Assembly: GCF_014138285.1 (NCBI RefSeq)
Contig: NZ_JACGXN010000005.1
Location: 186,001-250,000 of the forward strand
DNA length: 64,000 nt
From: Phyllobacterium myrsinacearum
GTDB taxonomy: Bacteria; Pseudomonadota; Alphaproteobacteria; Rhizobiales; Rhizobiaceae
Reading direction: 5' to 3'
Below the pieces are notes generated by a model. The model did not search any database and was not told where the DNA came from. It worked only from the letters and a program-made list of their open reading frames with translations. Each line of letters opens with the position of its first letter. Positions within the stretch are counted from its first letter, which is position 1. A program made the position numbers and the translations under genes. This document shows, in pieces, positions 35,116 through 43,245 of the stretch.

Positions 35116-35277
35116 TCACCCCCCTCTGCCCTGTCGGGCATCTCCCCCACAAGGGGGGAGATCACATTGACATCAAAGATTTCGCGCTATTTTCAACATT
35201 GCAAATTGCCAGAAATATTAATGAAGGCTGATCTCCCCCCTTGCGGGGGAGATACCCGACAGGGCAGAGGGGGGTGA
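35116..35277. repeat. Large nested inverted-repeat element between fliQ and flhA
   Basis: Two 49-base arms, 35116-35164 and 35229-35277, are inverted copies differing at only two positions, separated by 64 AT-richer bases. Each arm contains its own hairpin, ATCTCCCCC then GCAAG or ACAAG then GGGGAGAT. The arms begin TCACCCCCCTCTGCCCTGTC. I recognise the type (CCCCCTCTGNCCTG...ATCTCCCC) as a widespread intergenic palindrome of Rhizobiales. The terminal inverted repeats and short AT-rich core suggest a MITE-like origin. As RNA it would form a very strong cruciform, likely to stop or attenuate transcription from fliQ into flhA. Confidence 0.8.
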
Positions 35278-35704
35278 ATTGGTCATCAGATTTGCCCTTC
35301 GTAAGAAAAACACACCAACTTATCCAACACTTCTCATCCTCGCGTATTCTCATCGTGTCCTTTCCGGCGGGAATGCTTCCGGAAACTTTCGAAAGTCGGG
35401 AAAGGATCGGCGCTTCGGCCTCGTGGGGAGAAAACCCATGGGACGGGGAGGTTTCGCTGAAGCTGTTCTCTTCATCTGGCGCAGCAGCCGGATGACAAGG
35501 CAGAACAGGCGGAAACGTAAAATCGTCGGGGCGGGTGGTCCTTGGATCGCAAGCATAGCATACAGAATACCCAAGACCCGCGTTCAAAGGACCGCCCGTC
35601 ATTCTCTTCTTTCAATGGCCAGACGCAAAGGTGGGCGTGGCAACGGCGAAATGCGGATTTCGCTCTGTCCAATGATGGAAAATGCCCATCGCGGCCGCTT
35701 TGGC
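35278..35704. other. Non-coding filler with a second inverted repeat
   Basis: About 430 bases with no convincing gene between the nested palindrome and the flhA promoter. Open frames exist on both strands (for example 35279-35713 plus, 35162-35602 minus) but composition is not protein-like and they share no known domain. A second inverted pair, GGGTGGTCCTT (35533-35543) and AAGGACCGCCC (35587-35597), flanks a 43-base stretch. I think the whole interval is eroded repeat DNA inserted within a once-continuous fliQ-flhA operon. Confidence 0.45.
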
Positions 35705-35719
35705 TTCGCGTAAGCTTCG
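35705..35719 (+). promoter_or_regulatory. Flagellar promoter motif for the flhA operon
   Basis: TTCGCGTAAGCTTCG, then CTCCCTATG, matches the fliF copy at 20 of 23 positions including the CTATG that may be the -10 (35724-35728). The upstream half site is weak. The motif ends 34 bases before the GTG of flhA, so flhA has its own promoter despite its operon-like position. Confidence 0.6.
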
Positions 35720-35753
35720 CTCCCTATGCTCGTGCGGATCATAGGAGAATGCC

Positions 35754-37844
35754 GTGCAACAGGTCGCCGTCAAGAAACTGGGAGACAAGGGTTATCTGAC
35801 CGGCAGCGATGTTGGCCTGGCACTCGGCATTGTCATCATCCTCACGGTGCTGTTTCTGCCCGTATCGCCGATGGTGCTGGATATCGGCCTCGCATTTTCC
35901 ATCGCTCTCTCGGTCCTCATTCTCATGGTATCGCTGTGGATTCAGCGCCCGCTCGATTTTTCCGCGTTCCCCACGGTGCTGCTGATTGCCACCATGATGC
36001 GTCTGTCGCTCAACATTGCGACGACCCGCGTTATCCTCACCCATGGCGATGAAGGCTATGCGGCAGCGGGACAGGTGATCCACGGCTTTTCGCAGTTCGT
36101 CATGGGCGGTGATTTCGTCATCGGCCTCGTGGTCTTCGCCATTCTGGTCATCGTCAATTTTCTCGTCATCACCAAGGGTGCCACGCGTATCGCTGAAGTG
36201 GGCGCACGCTTCACGCTTGATGCCATTCCCGGCAAGCAGATGGCCATCGATGCGGATCTCTCGTCCGGCCTTATCGACGAGAAGGAGGCGCAGCACCGCC
36301 GCCGCGAACTGGAAGAGGAAAGCGCTTTTTTCGGTTCGATGGACGGTGCGTCAAAATTCGTGCGCGGCGATGCCATTGCCGGTCTCATCATCACCGCCGT
36401 CAACATTTTCGGCGGTATCATTATCGGTGTCACCCGGCACGGCATGGAAGTCAGCCAGGCGGCTGATGTCTTCACCAAGCTCTCCGTCGGTGACGGCCTG
36501 GTCACGCAGATCCCGGCGCTGATCGTATCGCTGGCCGCAGGCCTGCTGGTTTCCAAGGGCGGTACGCGCGGCTCCACCGACAAGGCGGTCTTCGGCCAGC
36601 TTGGCGCCTATCCCAAGGCCTTGTTCGTGGCAGCGCTCCTGCTGTTCGTCCTGGGTGTCCTGCCCGGTCTGCCGGCCTTTCCCTTTTTCATTCTGGCGCT
36701 CGGTCTTGTGGCGATCGGTATCTCGGTCCCGCGCAAGATTGCGCGCGTGGCAGCTGCAGCACTGGCGGAACAGGTCCAGCAGCGGAAAGCAGCCGAGGAT
36801 GAAGACCGCAATTCCGTCCGCGCATCGCTTGAAACGGCGCAGATCGAGCTTTGCCTGGGCAAGCAGCTGTCTACCCGCCTGATGGCTTCGCAGCTGGAAC
36901 TTGCGCACCGGGTCAACAAGATGCGCAAGAAATTTGCCACCGAGTACGGTTTCGTTGTTCCGGAGATCAAGGTAACCGACGACTTCCTGATCCCGCCGAA
37001 GGTCTATCGCATCAAGATTCACGGAACCGTGGTTGTCTCGCAGGAACTGCGCGTCGGCGAAATTCTGGTTATTCCCGGCGACCGCCCGATCCCCGAAATT
37101 CCGGGTGAAGAGGTGAGGGAGCCCGCATTCGGCATGAAGGCCTATTCGGTACCGGAAACTTTTGCAGCCGACCTCAAGCGCGACAACTACATGACCGTCG
37201 ACAATCTCTCGGTGCTGCTGACGCACCTGAGCGAAATCGTCCGCAACAATCTGGCACAGCTCCTGTCCTACAAGGATATGCGGGCGCTGCTGGACCGGCT
37301 CGGTCCGGAATACCGCAAACTGCTGGACGATATCTGTCCTGCCCATCTTTCCTATTCGGGACTGCAGGCCGTGCTCAAGCTGCTACTGTCGGAGCGGGTG
37401 TCGATCCGTAACCTCAACCTTATTCTGGAAGCCATCGCCGAAGTGGCGCCGCATATCCGCCGTTCCGAAATGATCGTCGAACACGTCCGCATGCGCATGT
37501 CGCAGCAGATCTGCGGCGATCTCGCCGATAATGGCGTGCTTAGCGTCCTGCGCCTCGGCAACCGCTGGGACATGGTCTTCCATCAGAGCCTCAAGCGGGA
37601 CGCTAAAGGCGACATCACCGAATTCGATATCGACCCGCGTCTGCTGGAACAATTCGGTACCGAAGCCAGCACCGCAATCCGCAAGCATCTTGATGCCGGC
37701 GAGCGCTTTGTTCTCGTCGCATCGCCGGAAGCGCGTCCCTATATCCGCATGATCATCGAAAGGCTGTTTGCCACGCTTTCCGTACTGTCCCATGTGGAGA
37801 TCGCCCGTGGTGTCGAAGTCCGGTCGCTCGGAACGATTTCGTGA
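35754..37844 (+). CDS. flhA: Flagellar export gate protein FlhA
   Basis: FlhA is the large export gate protein: eight N-terminal membrane helices that use the proton gradient and a C-terminal cytoplasmic ring that docks chaperones. The 696 residues match the family. GTG 35754 has AGGAGAA seven bases before. The most conserved FlhA blocks are present: [40 protein letters not shown] and [20 protein letters not shown]. Confidence 0.97.
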   Translation: MQQVAVKKLGDKGYLTGSDVGLALGIVIILTVLFLPVSPMVLDIGLAFSIALSVLILMVSLWIQRPLDFSAFPTVLLIATMMRLSLNIATTRVILTHGDEGYAAAGQVIHGFSQFVMGGDFVIGLVVFAILVIVNFLVITKGATRIAEVGARFTLDAIPGKQMAIDADLSSGLIDEKEAQHRRRELEEESAFFGSMDGASKFVRGDAIAGLIITAVNIFGGIIIGVTRHGMEVSQAADVFTKLSVGDGLVTQIPALIVSLAAGLLVSKGGTRGSTDKAVFGQLGAYPKALFVAALLLFVLGVLPGLPAFPFFILALGLVAIGISVPRKIARVAAAALAEQVQQRKAAEDEDRNSVRASLETAQIELCLGKQLSTRLMASQLELAHRVNKMRKKFATEYGFVVPEIKVTDDFLIPPKVYRIKIHGTVVVSQELRVGEILVIPGDRPIPEIPGEEVREPAFGMKAYSVPETFAADLKRDNYMTVDNLSVLLTHLSEIVRNNLAQLLSYKDMRALLDRLGPEYRKLLDDICPAHLSYSGLQAVLKLLLSERVSIRNLNLILEAIAEVAPHIRRSEMIVEHVRMRMSQQICGDLADNGVLSVLRLGNRWDMVFHQSLKRDAKGDITEFDIDPRLLEQFGTEASTAIRKHLDAGERFVLVASPEARPYIRMIIERLFATLSVLSHVEIARGVEVRSLGTIS

Positions 37845-37855
37845 GGCTTTGACGA

Positions 37856-38614
37856 ATGCCGCAGAATCTGGCGCTCAGCGACATGGTGATCGCCGCCCTT
37901 CTGGTCTTTGCCCGTGTCGGGTCGTGCCTGCTGATCATGCCGGGCATATCAAGTCCGCGCATTCCGATGCAGATACGGCTTTTCCTGGCTCTGGCCTGTT
38001 CGTTGATGGTGGTACCGCTCGTGCTCGGGCAGGTTTCGCCCGCAGCCGGTGCGGCGCCTCTGGTGCTGATGCGCATCATCGTTATCGAAGCCATTGTCGG
38101 TGCGATGATCGGCATTCTGGCGCGTATGTATTTCTGGGCCCTACAGTTCATGGCCCACACCATAGCCATGGCCACCGGCTATTCCGGCGCTCCGGGGGCG
38201 GGCATCGAATCCGAGGAGCCACAGGCGGCGATTGCAACCATCGTCACATTCTCGGCATTGCTCATGTTCTTCGTGACGGACCTGCACCTTGAAGTGTTGC
38301 GCGCCTTGCTGTCGTCCTATTCGGCGATCCCGGTGGACGGGGTTTTCCAGCCCGCCACCGCCATGGTCAATCTGACCGATACTTTGTCCAGGGCCTTCTT
38401 CAGCACCATCCGCATCGCGGCGCCGTTCATTGTCTTTGCGGTCGTCGTCAATATTGCGGTTGGGCTGATCAACAAGCTGACTCCGACGATCCCTGTTTAT
38501 TTCATCTCCATGCCGTTCGTGCTCGCGGGCGGGTTGATGCTGCTCTATTTCAGCATGCCGGATCTACTGCGTTTCTTTACCAGCGAGACCGGCAGCTACC
38601 TCAGGAACTTTTGA
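37856..38614 (+). CDS. fliR: Flagellar export gate protein FliR
   Basis: FliR is the third pore component of the export gate with FliP and FliQ. The 252-residue protein has about six hydrophobic segments; RVGSCLLIMPGISSPRIPMQ and the C-terminal NIAVGLINKLTPTIPVYFIS, with the Asn-x-Leu-x-Pro-type turn, are family marks. It starts 11 bases after flhA. Confidence 0.95.
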   Translation: MPQNLALSDMVIAALLVFARVGSCLLIMPGISSPRIPMQIRLFLALACSLMVVPLVLGQVSPAAGAAPLVLMRIIVIEAIVGAMIGILARMYFWALQFMAHTIAMATGYSGAPGAGIESEEPQAAIATIVTFSALLMFFVTDLHLEVLRALLSSYSAIPVDGVFQPATAMVNLTDTLSRAFFSTIRIAAPFIVFAVVVNIAVGLINKLTPTIPVYFISMPFVLAGGLMLLYFSMPDLLRFFTSETGSYLRNF

Positions 38615-38615
38615 C

Positions 38616-39026
38616 ATGGCTATCAGATCAGGGTCACGCACGTCGCTTCAGGGGATGATCAAATTGCAGGGCCTGACAAAGGCCCGGCATGAGATGGAAC
38701 TGTCCCGGCTGACGGCGCAATCGCAGGCGATCGACGAAGAGAACGCGGCGCTGTTCCGCATGCAGGATGACCGCTTCGAAAGCGGCGCTGGTATTGTTCC
38801 CGCCGATCTCATCATGAAACGGCTGGAAACGAACAAGGCGAAACAGGCTCACCTGTCCGGGCAAATGGTGTCTGAAAAACGCAATCTGCTGATGGTCTCC
38901 CGCACGCTGGATATCCTGCGTGACCGGCTCCGCCAGCTCGAGCAGGACATGGAGCGAATCGCGGCGGCTGAAGAAATCGAGGAATATGTCATCCATACAA
39001 TCGCTGGCGGCTCAAGCCTCCCGTAA
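38616..39026 (+). CDS. Coiled-coil protein after fliR, candidate FliJ-like
   Basis: A 136-residue basic helical protein one base after the fliR stop, with AGGA in the end of fliR as ribosome-binding site. It is predicted to be nearly all coiled coil: GLTKARHEMELSRLTAQSQA, MKRLETNKAKQAHLSGQMVS, DRLRQLEQDMERIAAAEEIE. This is the shape of FliJ, a general export chaperone that binds FliI and FlhA, and no other FliJ candidate is in the cluster. The sequence match itself is weak, so this is an inference from fold and context. Confidence 0.5.
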   Translation: MAIRSGSRTSLQGMIKLQGLTKARHEMELSRLTAQSQAIDEENAALFRMQDDRFESGAGIVPADLIMKRLETNKAKQAHLSGQMVSEKRNLLMVSRTLDILRDRLRQLEQDMERIAAAEEIEEYVIHTIAGGSSLP

Positions 39027-39075
39027 GTTTGGACAGGTAAGGTACGACGCATGACACACGATGGGACAATGACTG

Positions 39076-39648
39076 ATGGCCATTAATCCACCTTCCGATC
39101 TGGTGCTGGATGTTGCCAATGCAGCAGATCCGGAAACCTTGCGGGCTTCAGTCGAGAAGCTTCGCAGTCTTGCCTCGGCCCGGGTGGAAGCCCAGACGCG
39201 GCTTTCGCGCGAGACGTTTGCATCCATACAGCAGGCGGGTACCCCGACGGTTTCCATCGGAAGTACAAGTGCGCCAAGCGCACCAAATGCGGCCTACAAG
39301 AAATTTGAATCATTCATGCTGCAGTCCTTTGTTGAATCCATGTTTACCGGCGACAATCAGGCCGTGTTCGGTCAAGGGATTGCCGGCGATTACTGGAAGT
39401 CGATGATGTCGGAGGCCGTGGCCAAGAAAATGGCCGACGCCGGCGGCATCGGCGTGGCGAAGATGCTGGAACAGCAAAGCGCGCAGAAAGCGAAGAACGC
39501 GGCAGCGAGCGAAGCGTCCGCTGCCCCGATCTCAGACAGTTCCACTCAAAAACAGGACTCAAATGTCATTTTGTACCAGATCGAACGGCAACTCATTCAC
39601 AAGCAATTGAAAACGACGAAACCTGTTGACGGAACCGGACAGGGCTGA
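39076..39648 (+). CDS. flgJ: Rod-binding protein FlgJ, without muramidase domain
   Basis: The 190-residue protein contains the FlgJ N-terminal rod-capping domain at about 70-135: KKFESFMLQSFVESMFTGDN, GIAGDYWKSMMSEAVAKKMA, then GGIGVAKMLE. The C-terminal muramidase of enterobacterial FlgJ is absent; a lytic transglycosylase is encoded separately at 28071. The N-terminal 70 residues and the Ala/Ser-rich tail are variable. CheL of Caulobacter is the closest type. Confidence 0.85.
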   Translation: MAINPPSDLVLDVANAADPETLRASVEKLRSLASARVEAQTRLSRETFASIQQAGTPTVSIGSTSAPSAPNAAYKKFESFMLQSFVESMFTGDNQAVFGQGIAGDYWKSMMSEAVAKKMADAGGIGVAKMLEQQSAQKAKNAAASEASAAPISDSSTQKQDSNVILYQIERQLIHKQLKTTKPVDGTGQG

Positions 39649-39674
39649 GGCCGCCAGGATTGGAGGAAATGAAT

Positions 39675-40112
39675 ATGGATGTAGTCAACGATAACGAAAA
39701 GCTTGGCGCTGTGATCGAACATGCGCCGCTTGAATCCCAGATCGAGCCGGCGCTCGAACCTGTCCTCTTTGCGATCAAGCGTCTCGAAGAGGTGGTCGAG
39801 CGTGAAACGCAACTGCTGCTTGACGGCGAAACAATCGATCTTGCAGAAATCAATTCGCACAAGAGCCGCGGCCTGCGGGATTTCAACAAGGCGATGAACA
39901 AGGCCGCGAAAACCGCCGGAATACCGGCCCTGAAATCGCTCCAGCCGGTGCTGGATGCGCTGCGCCAGAAACTGGACCGCAACTGCGACGCCATCAAGCT
40001 GCACCTGCGCGCCGTGACGGAGCTGACAGGTCTCATCCGTGATGCGCTTGAAACGCAGGAAGCCGATGGCACCTACACGGCCCAGCAGATGAGGAACGGG
40101 CAGGGCGCATGA
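39675..40112 (+). CDS. Candidate FlgN-like export chaperone
   Basis: A 145-residue acidic helical protein. ATG 39675 is chosen because GGAGG ends eight bases before; ATG 39669 is too close to it. It has the FlgN layout of a long helical hairpin: IKRLEEVVERETQLLLDGET, INSHKSRGLRDFNKAMNKAA, LDALRQKLDRNCDAIKLHLR, and the Leu-Leu plus later Lys-Ser-Arg pattern of the family. FlgN would be the chaperone for FlgK and FlgL. The similarity is suggestive rather than decisive. Confidence 0.5.
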   Translation: MDVVNDNEKLGAVIEHAPLESQIEPALEPVLFAIKRLEEVVERETQLLLDGETIDLAEINSHKSRGLRDFNKAMNKAAKTAGIPALKSLQPVLDALRQKLDRNCDAIKLHLRAVTELTGLIRDALETQEADGTYTAQQMRNGQGA

Positions 40113-40594
40113 TCCGTATCGTCCTGATCGGCCTGTGGATCTGCGGCGTCGCGCTGGGGTCGTTGTATTTTGCCGTGTGGCAGAATTCAGCGACGGCAGC
40201 CGTTTCATCGCAGAGCAAGGACCTGCTCGATTTCGGCAAGACGGATGTTTTCAGTGTTCCGATCATTCTGGATGGCTCGGTTGAAGGCTATATCGTGGTG
40301 CAGCTCGGCTATACGCTGGACAGCCGCGTGAAAGCCTCGGTCACCGTACCTGTCGCTCCGTTCATCAATGATGAAGTTTTCCGCCAGTTCTACGGGCATT
40401 TTTCCGATGTAAAAGATGTGCAGAAGGTGGAATTTGCCAGTGTCAAACAATCCGTAATTGACGGTGTGAATGCAAAATTTCCCGAACCGCTGGTGCGCGA
40501 TCTGCTTGTCGAGCAGTTCAATTATATCACGGCCAAGGAAATCCGCGACCAGAACACCAAAGGTCTGCCGCGCCAGACGCCTCCAGCTCCATAA
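40109..40594 (+). CDS. Single-span membrane protein at the end of the flhA operon
   Basis: A 161-residue protein with an N-terminal membrane helix (MIRIVLIGLWICGVALGSLY) and a periplasmic domain with alternating beta strands (FSVPIILDGSVEGYIVVQLG; KASVTVPVAPFINDEVFRQF) and a helical end (VRDLLVEQFNYITAKEIRDQ). The topology resembles FliL, but the FliL gene is already present at 19709 and the match is poor. It overlaps the flgN-like gene by four bases, so it belongs to the flagellar operon; function unknown. Confidence 0.55.
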   Translation: MIRIVLIGLWICGVALGSLYFAVWQNSATAAVSSQSKDLLDFGKTDVFSVPIILDGSVEGYIVVQLGYTLDSRVKASVTVPVAPFINDEVFRQFYGHFSDVKDVQKVEFASVKQSVIDGVNAKFPEPLVRDLLVEQFNYITAKEIRDQNTKGLPRQTPPAP

Positions 40595-40600
40595 TTCACA

Positions 40601-40999
40601 TCATAAAGAATAGTATTTTCCGGCAAGTGCACTGAGGACAGCCTCGCTGAGAGGCGGCACATGCGCATCTTCTACGAAGCGCACGCCGAAATCTCCGTCC
40701 TTGTGCCAGACGATTTCAGTCATAAGCGCTCCGCGATGCTGATCGTCGAACAGCCAGAAGCGATTGGGAATGGAACAAGGGGTCACTGTGCGGATGCGGG
40801 CCCCGCCGCCGGCAATATTGTGGAAATGACATTCCGTCAGAAACTGGCCCTCAAGCGTTGCAAGCTTTCCCGAGCGCAGGCGTGTGCGCTTGCGCTCTTC
40901 AATACGCTTTTCCGTCTTGTGGCCGGATTCTGTTGGTGGCATCGATGGTTGGTCCAGCAAGGATTGATAGATCGGCGCGAGCCTGTGTCGTGGAGACAC
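40601..40999 (-). CDS. PilZ-domain protein (c-di-GMP binding candidate)
   Basis: A 132-residue protein convergent with the end of the flagellar cluster. It has the PilZ signature: R36-K-R-T-R40 in RIEERKRTRLRSG, and NIAGGGARI at 61-69 in place of the usual D/N-x-S-x-x-G; the Ser is Ala63. The beta-barrel core continues to GDFGVRFV. PilZ proteins bind cyclic di-GMP and often slow flagella (YcgR) or alter polysaccharide. GTG 40999 is a weak start; ATG at 40942 (MPPTESG) would remove 19 N-terminal residues without harming the domain. Confidence 0.75.
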   Translation of the reverse strand: MSPRHRLAPIYQSLLDQPSMPPTESGHKTEKRIEERKRTRLRSGKLATLEGQFLTECHFHNIAGGGARIRTVTPCSIPNRFWLFDDQHRGALMTEIVWHKDGDFGVRFVEDAHVPPLSEAVLSALAGKYYSL

Positions 41000-41060
41000 A
41001 GTTCTACCGGCAGTTGTCCTTGATGGTATAAGTCCAAAACTATTGCAAAACCGTTATGCT

Positions 41061-41101
41061 GAAAAGGGACGAGCGCCCATCCGGTTGACAGAGCGCTCGT
41101 C
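41061..41101 (-). terminator. Terminator of the ABC importer operon
   Basis: GGACGAGCGC at 41066-41075 pairs with GCGCTCGTCC at 41092-41101 (10 bp, 16-base loop). On the minus strand the stem is followed by CTTTTC, fitting a rho-independent terminator 17 bases after the substrate-binding protein stop. Confidence 0.75.
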
Positions 41102-41117
41102 CTCTCTTGGTGAGATG

Positions 41118-42383
41118 TCAGCGGCGCGGCAGGAGTTTCTGAACTTCGTCGGCAGCGCTGTTCAGGGCTTCCTCCGGCGTGGCGGACTGCTCGACAACAC
41201 GTGAGAGGTTGTCGACGATGGTTTGTGTCACCTTGACGCCGTTCGTGCCGGGGAAAGCATACCAGGGGATCATCAGGTTCATCTGATTGAGTCCGGCCTG
41301 AAACAGCGGGTTCTGCTTGTAGAAATCGGCGAGATATTCCGGTGACTTTGCCGCGAGTTCGTTGTTCGGCACATAGCCCGTTCCGGGAACCACGACCGAA
41401 GCGCCGTAGGGCCCGGCGGCAAACTTGGCAAACTTCCATGCGGCCTGCTGCTTGGCGCTATCCTTGGTCAGGATGACGACGGCATTGCCGCCCGTGGGCA
41501 GATGACCTTTTTCCGGATTGAGCAGCGGCAGCGGTCCGGTGCGCAGGTCAAACTTGCTGCCGACATTCTTGATCGTGTTGCGCAAGGCGCCGGTGGTCTG
41601 GAAGGTGAATCCGACTTTGCCGGCAACGAAGGCCTGTTCACCCGCCTGCTTCGTCAGAACGGGCATGCCGCCTTCCTTGACCAGACGGCTGATCAGGTTG
41701 AAGGCAGCGATGCCTTCCGGGCCGTTGAAAGCGACTTTCTTTTCGTCGGGCGAAAGCATGGTGCCACCGGCACCGAACAGCAGGGCAGAGAACATCCAGT
41801 CATCGCCCTGCCAGCGGAAGTCGATGCCGTCATTGCCGTTGCCCAGCGCCTTGACCTTGGCGCCAAGAGCAATCACCTCGTCCCAGGTCTTAGGCGGCTG
41901 GTCGGGATTGCCGCCCGCCTGCCGGATGAGGTCGGCATTGTAATACATGATCGGGTTCGATGTGGCGAAGGCAAGGCCAACCTGTTGGCCGCCGACCTGG
42001 GCGAGGCGGAGAATGCTATCGCTGAAGCCTTGAGCTGCCATGTCGGATTCCTTGGCGATCAGCGGCTTCATATCAACGTTGACGCCGCGCTCGGCAATCA
42101 TGCGCAGACGGTTGAGGCCGATGAAGGTGATATCGGGCATCTCGGCTGTTCCGGCCTGCCGCAGGATCGTCTGGATGCCTTCCTCATACGTGGCTGAAGG
42201 GCTGACGAAGCTGATCTTGATATCAGGGTTTTCTTCCATGAACTTCTTGGAGATCACATCCATCACGTCCTTGAAGAAGCCGGGCATCGGATAGTGCACG
42301 TTCAGCGTCGTTTCCGCCGAAGCGGGAACAGTGAACGCGGTGGCGATCGCGGCTGCCGCAATCGTCTTTCGGAAGAAGTTCAT
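41118..42383 (-). CDS. ABC importer periplasmic substrate-binding protein (CUT1 type)
   Basis: The 421-residue protein has a signal peptide (RKTIAAAAIATAFTVPASA) and the family-1 extracellular binding fold: LNVHYPMPGFFKDVMDVISK at the N-terminus, and NPIMYYNADLIRQAGGNPDQ with PPKTWDEVIALG in the middle. It binds the substrate in the periplasm for the two permeases and ATPase next to it. The general type covers sugars and glycerol-3-phosphate (MalE/UgpB). The adjacent phosphoesterase makes a glycerophosphate-type or phosphorylated substrate possible, but the binding residues are not decisive. Last gene of a five-gene operon. Confidence 0.88.
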   Translation of the reverse strand: MNFFRKTIAAAAIATAFTVPASAETTLNVHYPMPGFFKDVMDVISKKFMEENPDIKISFVSPSATYEEGIQTILRQAGTAEMPDITFIGLNRLRMIAERGVNVDMKPLIAKESDMAAQGFSDSILRLAQVGGQQVGLAFATSNPIMYYNADLIRQAGGNPDQPPKTWDEVIALGAKVKALGNGNDGIDFRWQGDDWMFSALLFGAGGTMLSPDEKKVAFNGPEGIAAFNLISRLVKEGGMPVLTKQAGEQAFVAGKVGFTFQTTGALRNTIKNVGSKFDLRTGPLPLLNPEKGHLPTGGNAVVILTKDSAKQQAAWKFAKFAAGPYGASVVVPGTGYVPNNELAAKSPEYLADFYKQNPLFQAGLNQMNLMIPWYAFPGTNGVKVTQTIVDNLSRVVEQSATPEEALNSAADEVQKLLPRR

Positions 42384-42408
42384 AATTATCTCCTGGTCTT
42401 GGGAATGG

Positions 42409-43245
42409 TCAGCCTTTGAGGCCGGTGAGGGTGATGCCTTCGATGAAACGCCGCTGTGCCAGCAGGAACGCTGCGACGAGCGGCAGGGTGATGATAAGTG
42501 TTGCGGCCATCAGCGCCCCGTAATCGTCGCCAGCTTCGGCGGCCCGGAAGAACAACAAACCCAAGGGCGGTGTCGCCCGTTCGGTGCCTGTTATGACGAT
42601 GAGCGGCCAGAAGAGGTCGTTCCAGTGTGCAACCACGGAGAAGATCGCAAAGGCTGTGACGGCAGGCCAGGCATTGGGAACGATAACCCGGTTGACGATG
42701 GCGAGTTCCGACATGCCATCCAGCCGGGCGGCCGAGATGAGGTCATCCGGCATGGCGCGGAAGAACTGCAGAAACAGGAAGATGCCGAAGACCGAGATAA
42801 AGAACGGGGCCGAGAGGGCAAAATAGCTGTTCAGCATGCCGGCCTTGTTCAGGGCGACATAGATGGGCAGGGCGGTCGCATGAATGGGGATGAGCAGGCC
42901 GAGCATGACCAGCGTCATCATGGTTTGCGCCGCACGGAATTTCAGCTTGGCCATGGCATAGGCGCAGGGAATGGCGATAACAACCTGAAAGAAGAAGATG
43001 AGGCCGCAGACGATCAGGCCGTTCAACAGGAGCTGGCCCATAGGGACCCGGGTGAAAGCCTTGGCAAGGTTCTCCCACAGCGCCCAGTGCTGCGGCAGCA
43101 GGGTGAGCGAGGAGGAGAAGATTTCCTCGCGGGATTTAGCCGCCGTGGAAATCATCCAGATATAGGGTGCCAGAAAGACAAGCGCTCCGGCGGACAGGAT
43201 GCCGAGGCGCAGGTTGCGCATGGAGAAGAGGGCGGTGTTTCTCAT
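42409..43245 (-). CDS. ABC importer permease (MalG/UgpE type)
   Basis: From ATG 43245 (MRNTALFSMRNLRLGILSAG) the protein has 278 residues with six membrane helices. The EAA loop that contacts the ATPase is DDLISAARLDGMSELAIVNR followed by VIVPNAWPAVTAF. The size and the long first periplasmic loop are those of the second permease of CUT1 importers. It overlaps the preceding permease by four bases (ATGA). Confidence 0.92.
   Translation of the reverse strand: MRNTALFSMRNLRLGILSAGALVFLAPYIWMISTAAKSREEIFSSSLTLLPQHWALWENLAKAFTRVPMGQLLLNGLIVCGLIFFFQVVIAIPCAYAMAKLKFRAAQTMMTLVMLGLLIPIHATALPIYVALNKAGMLNSYFALSAPFFISVFGIFLFLQFFRAMPDDLISAARLDGMSELAIVNRVIVPNAWPAVTAFAIFSVVAHWNDLFWPLIVITGTERATPPLGLLFFRAAEAGDDYGALMAATLIITLPLVAAFLLAQRRFIEGITLTGLKG

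Noticed and set aside
35162-35602. Minus-strand frame of 146 codons over the fliQ-flhA gap
   Set aside because: It runs through the inverted repeat and has low-complexity composition; similar spurious frames are expected from repeat DNA.
35279-35713. Plus-strand frame of 144 codons before flhA
   Set aside because: Arg/Gly-rich shadow that runs into the flhA promoter motif; no ribosome-binding site or domain.
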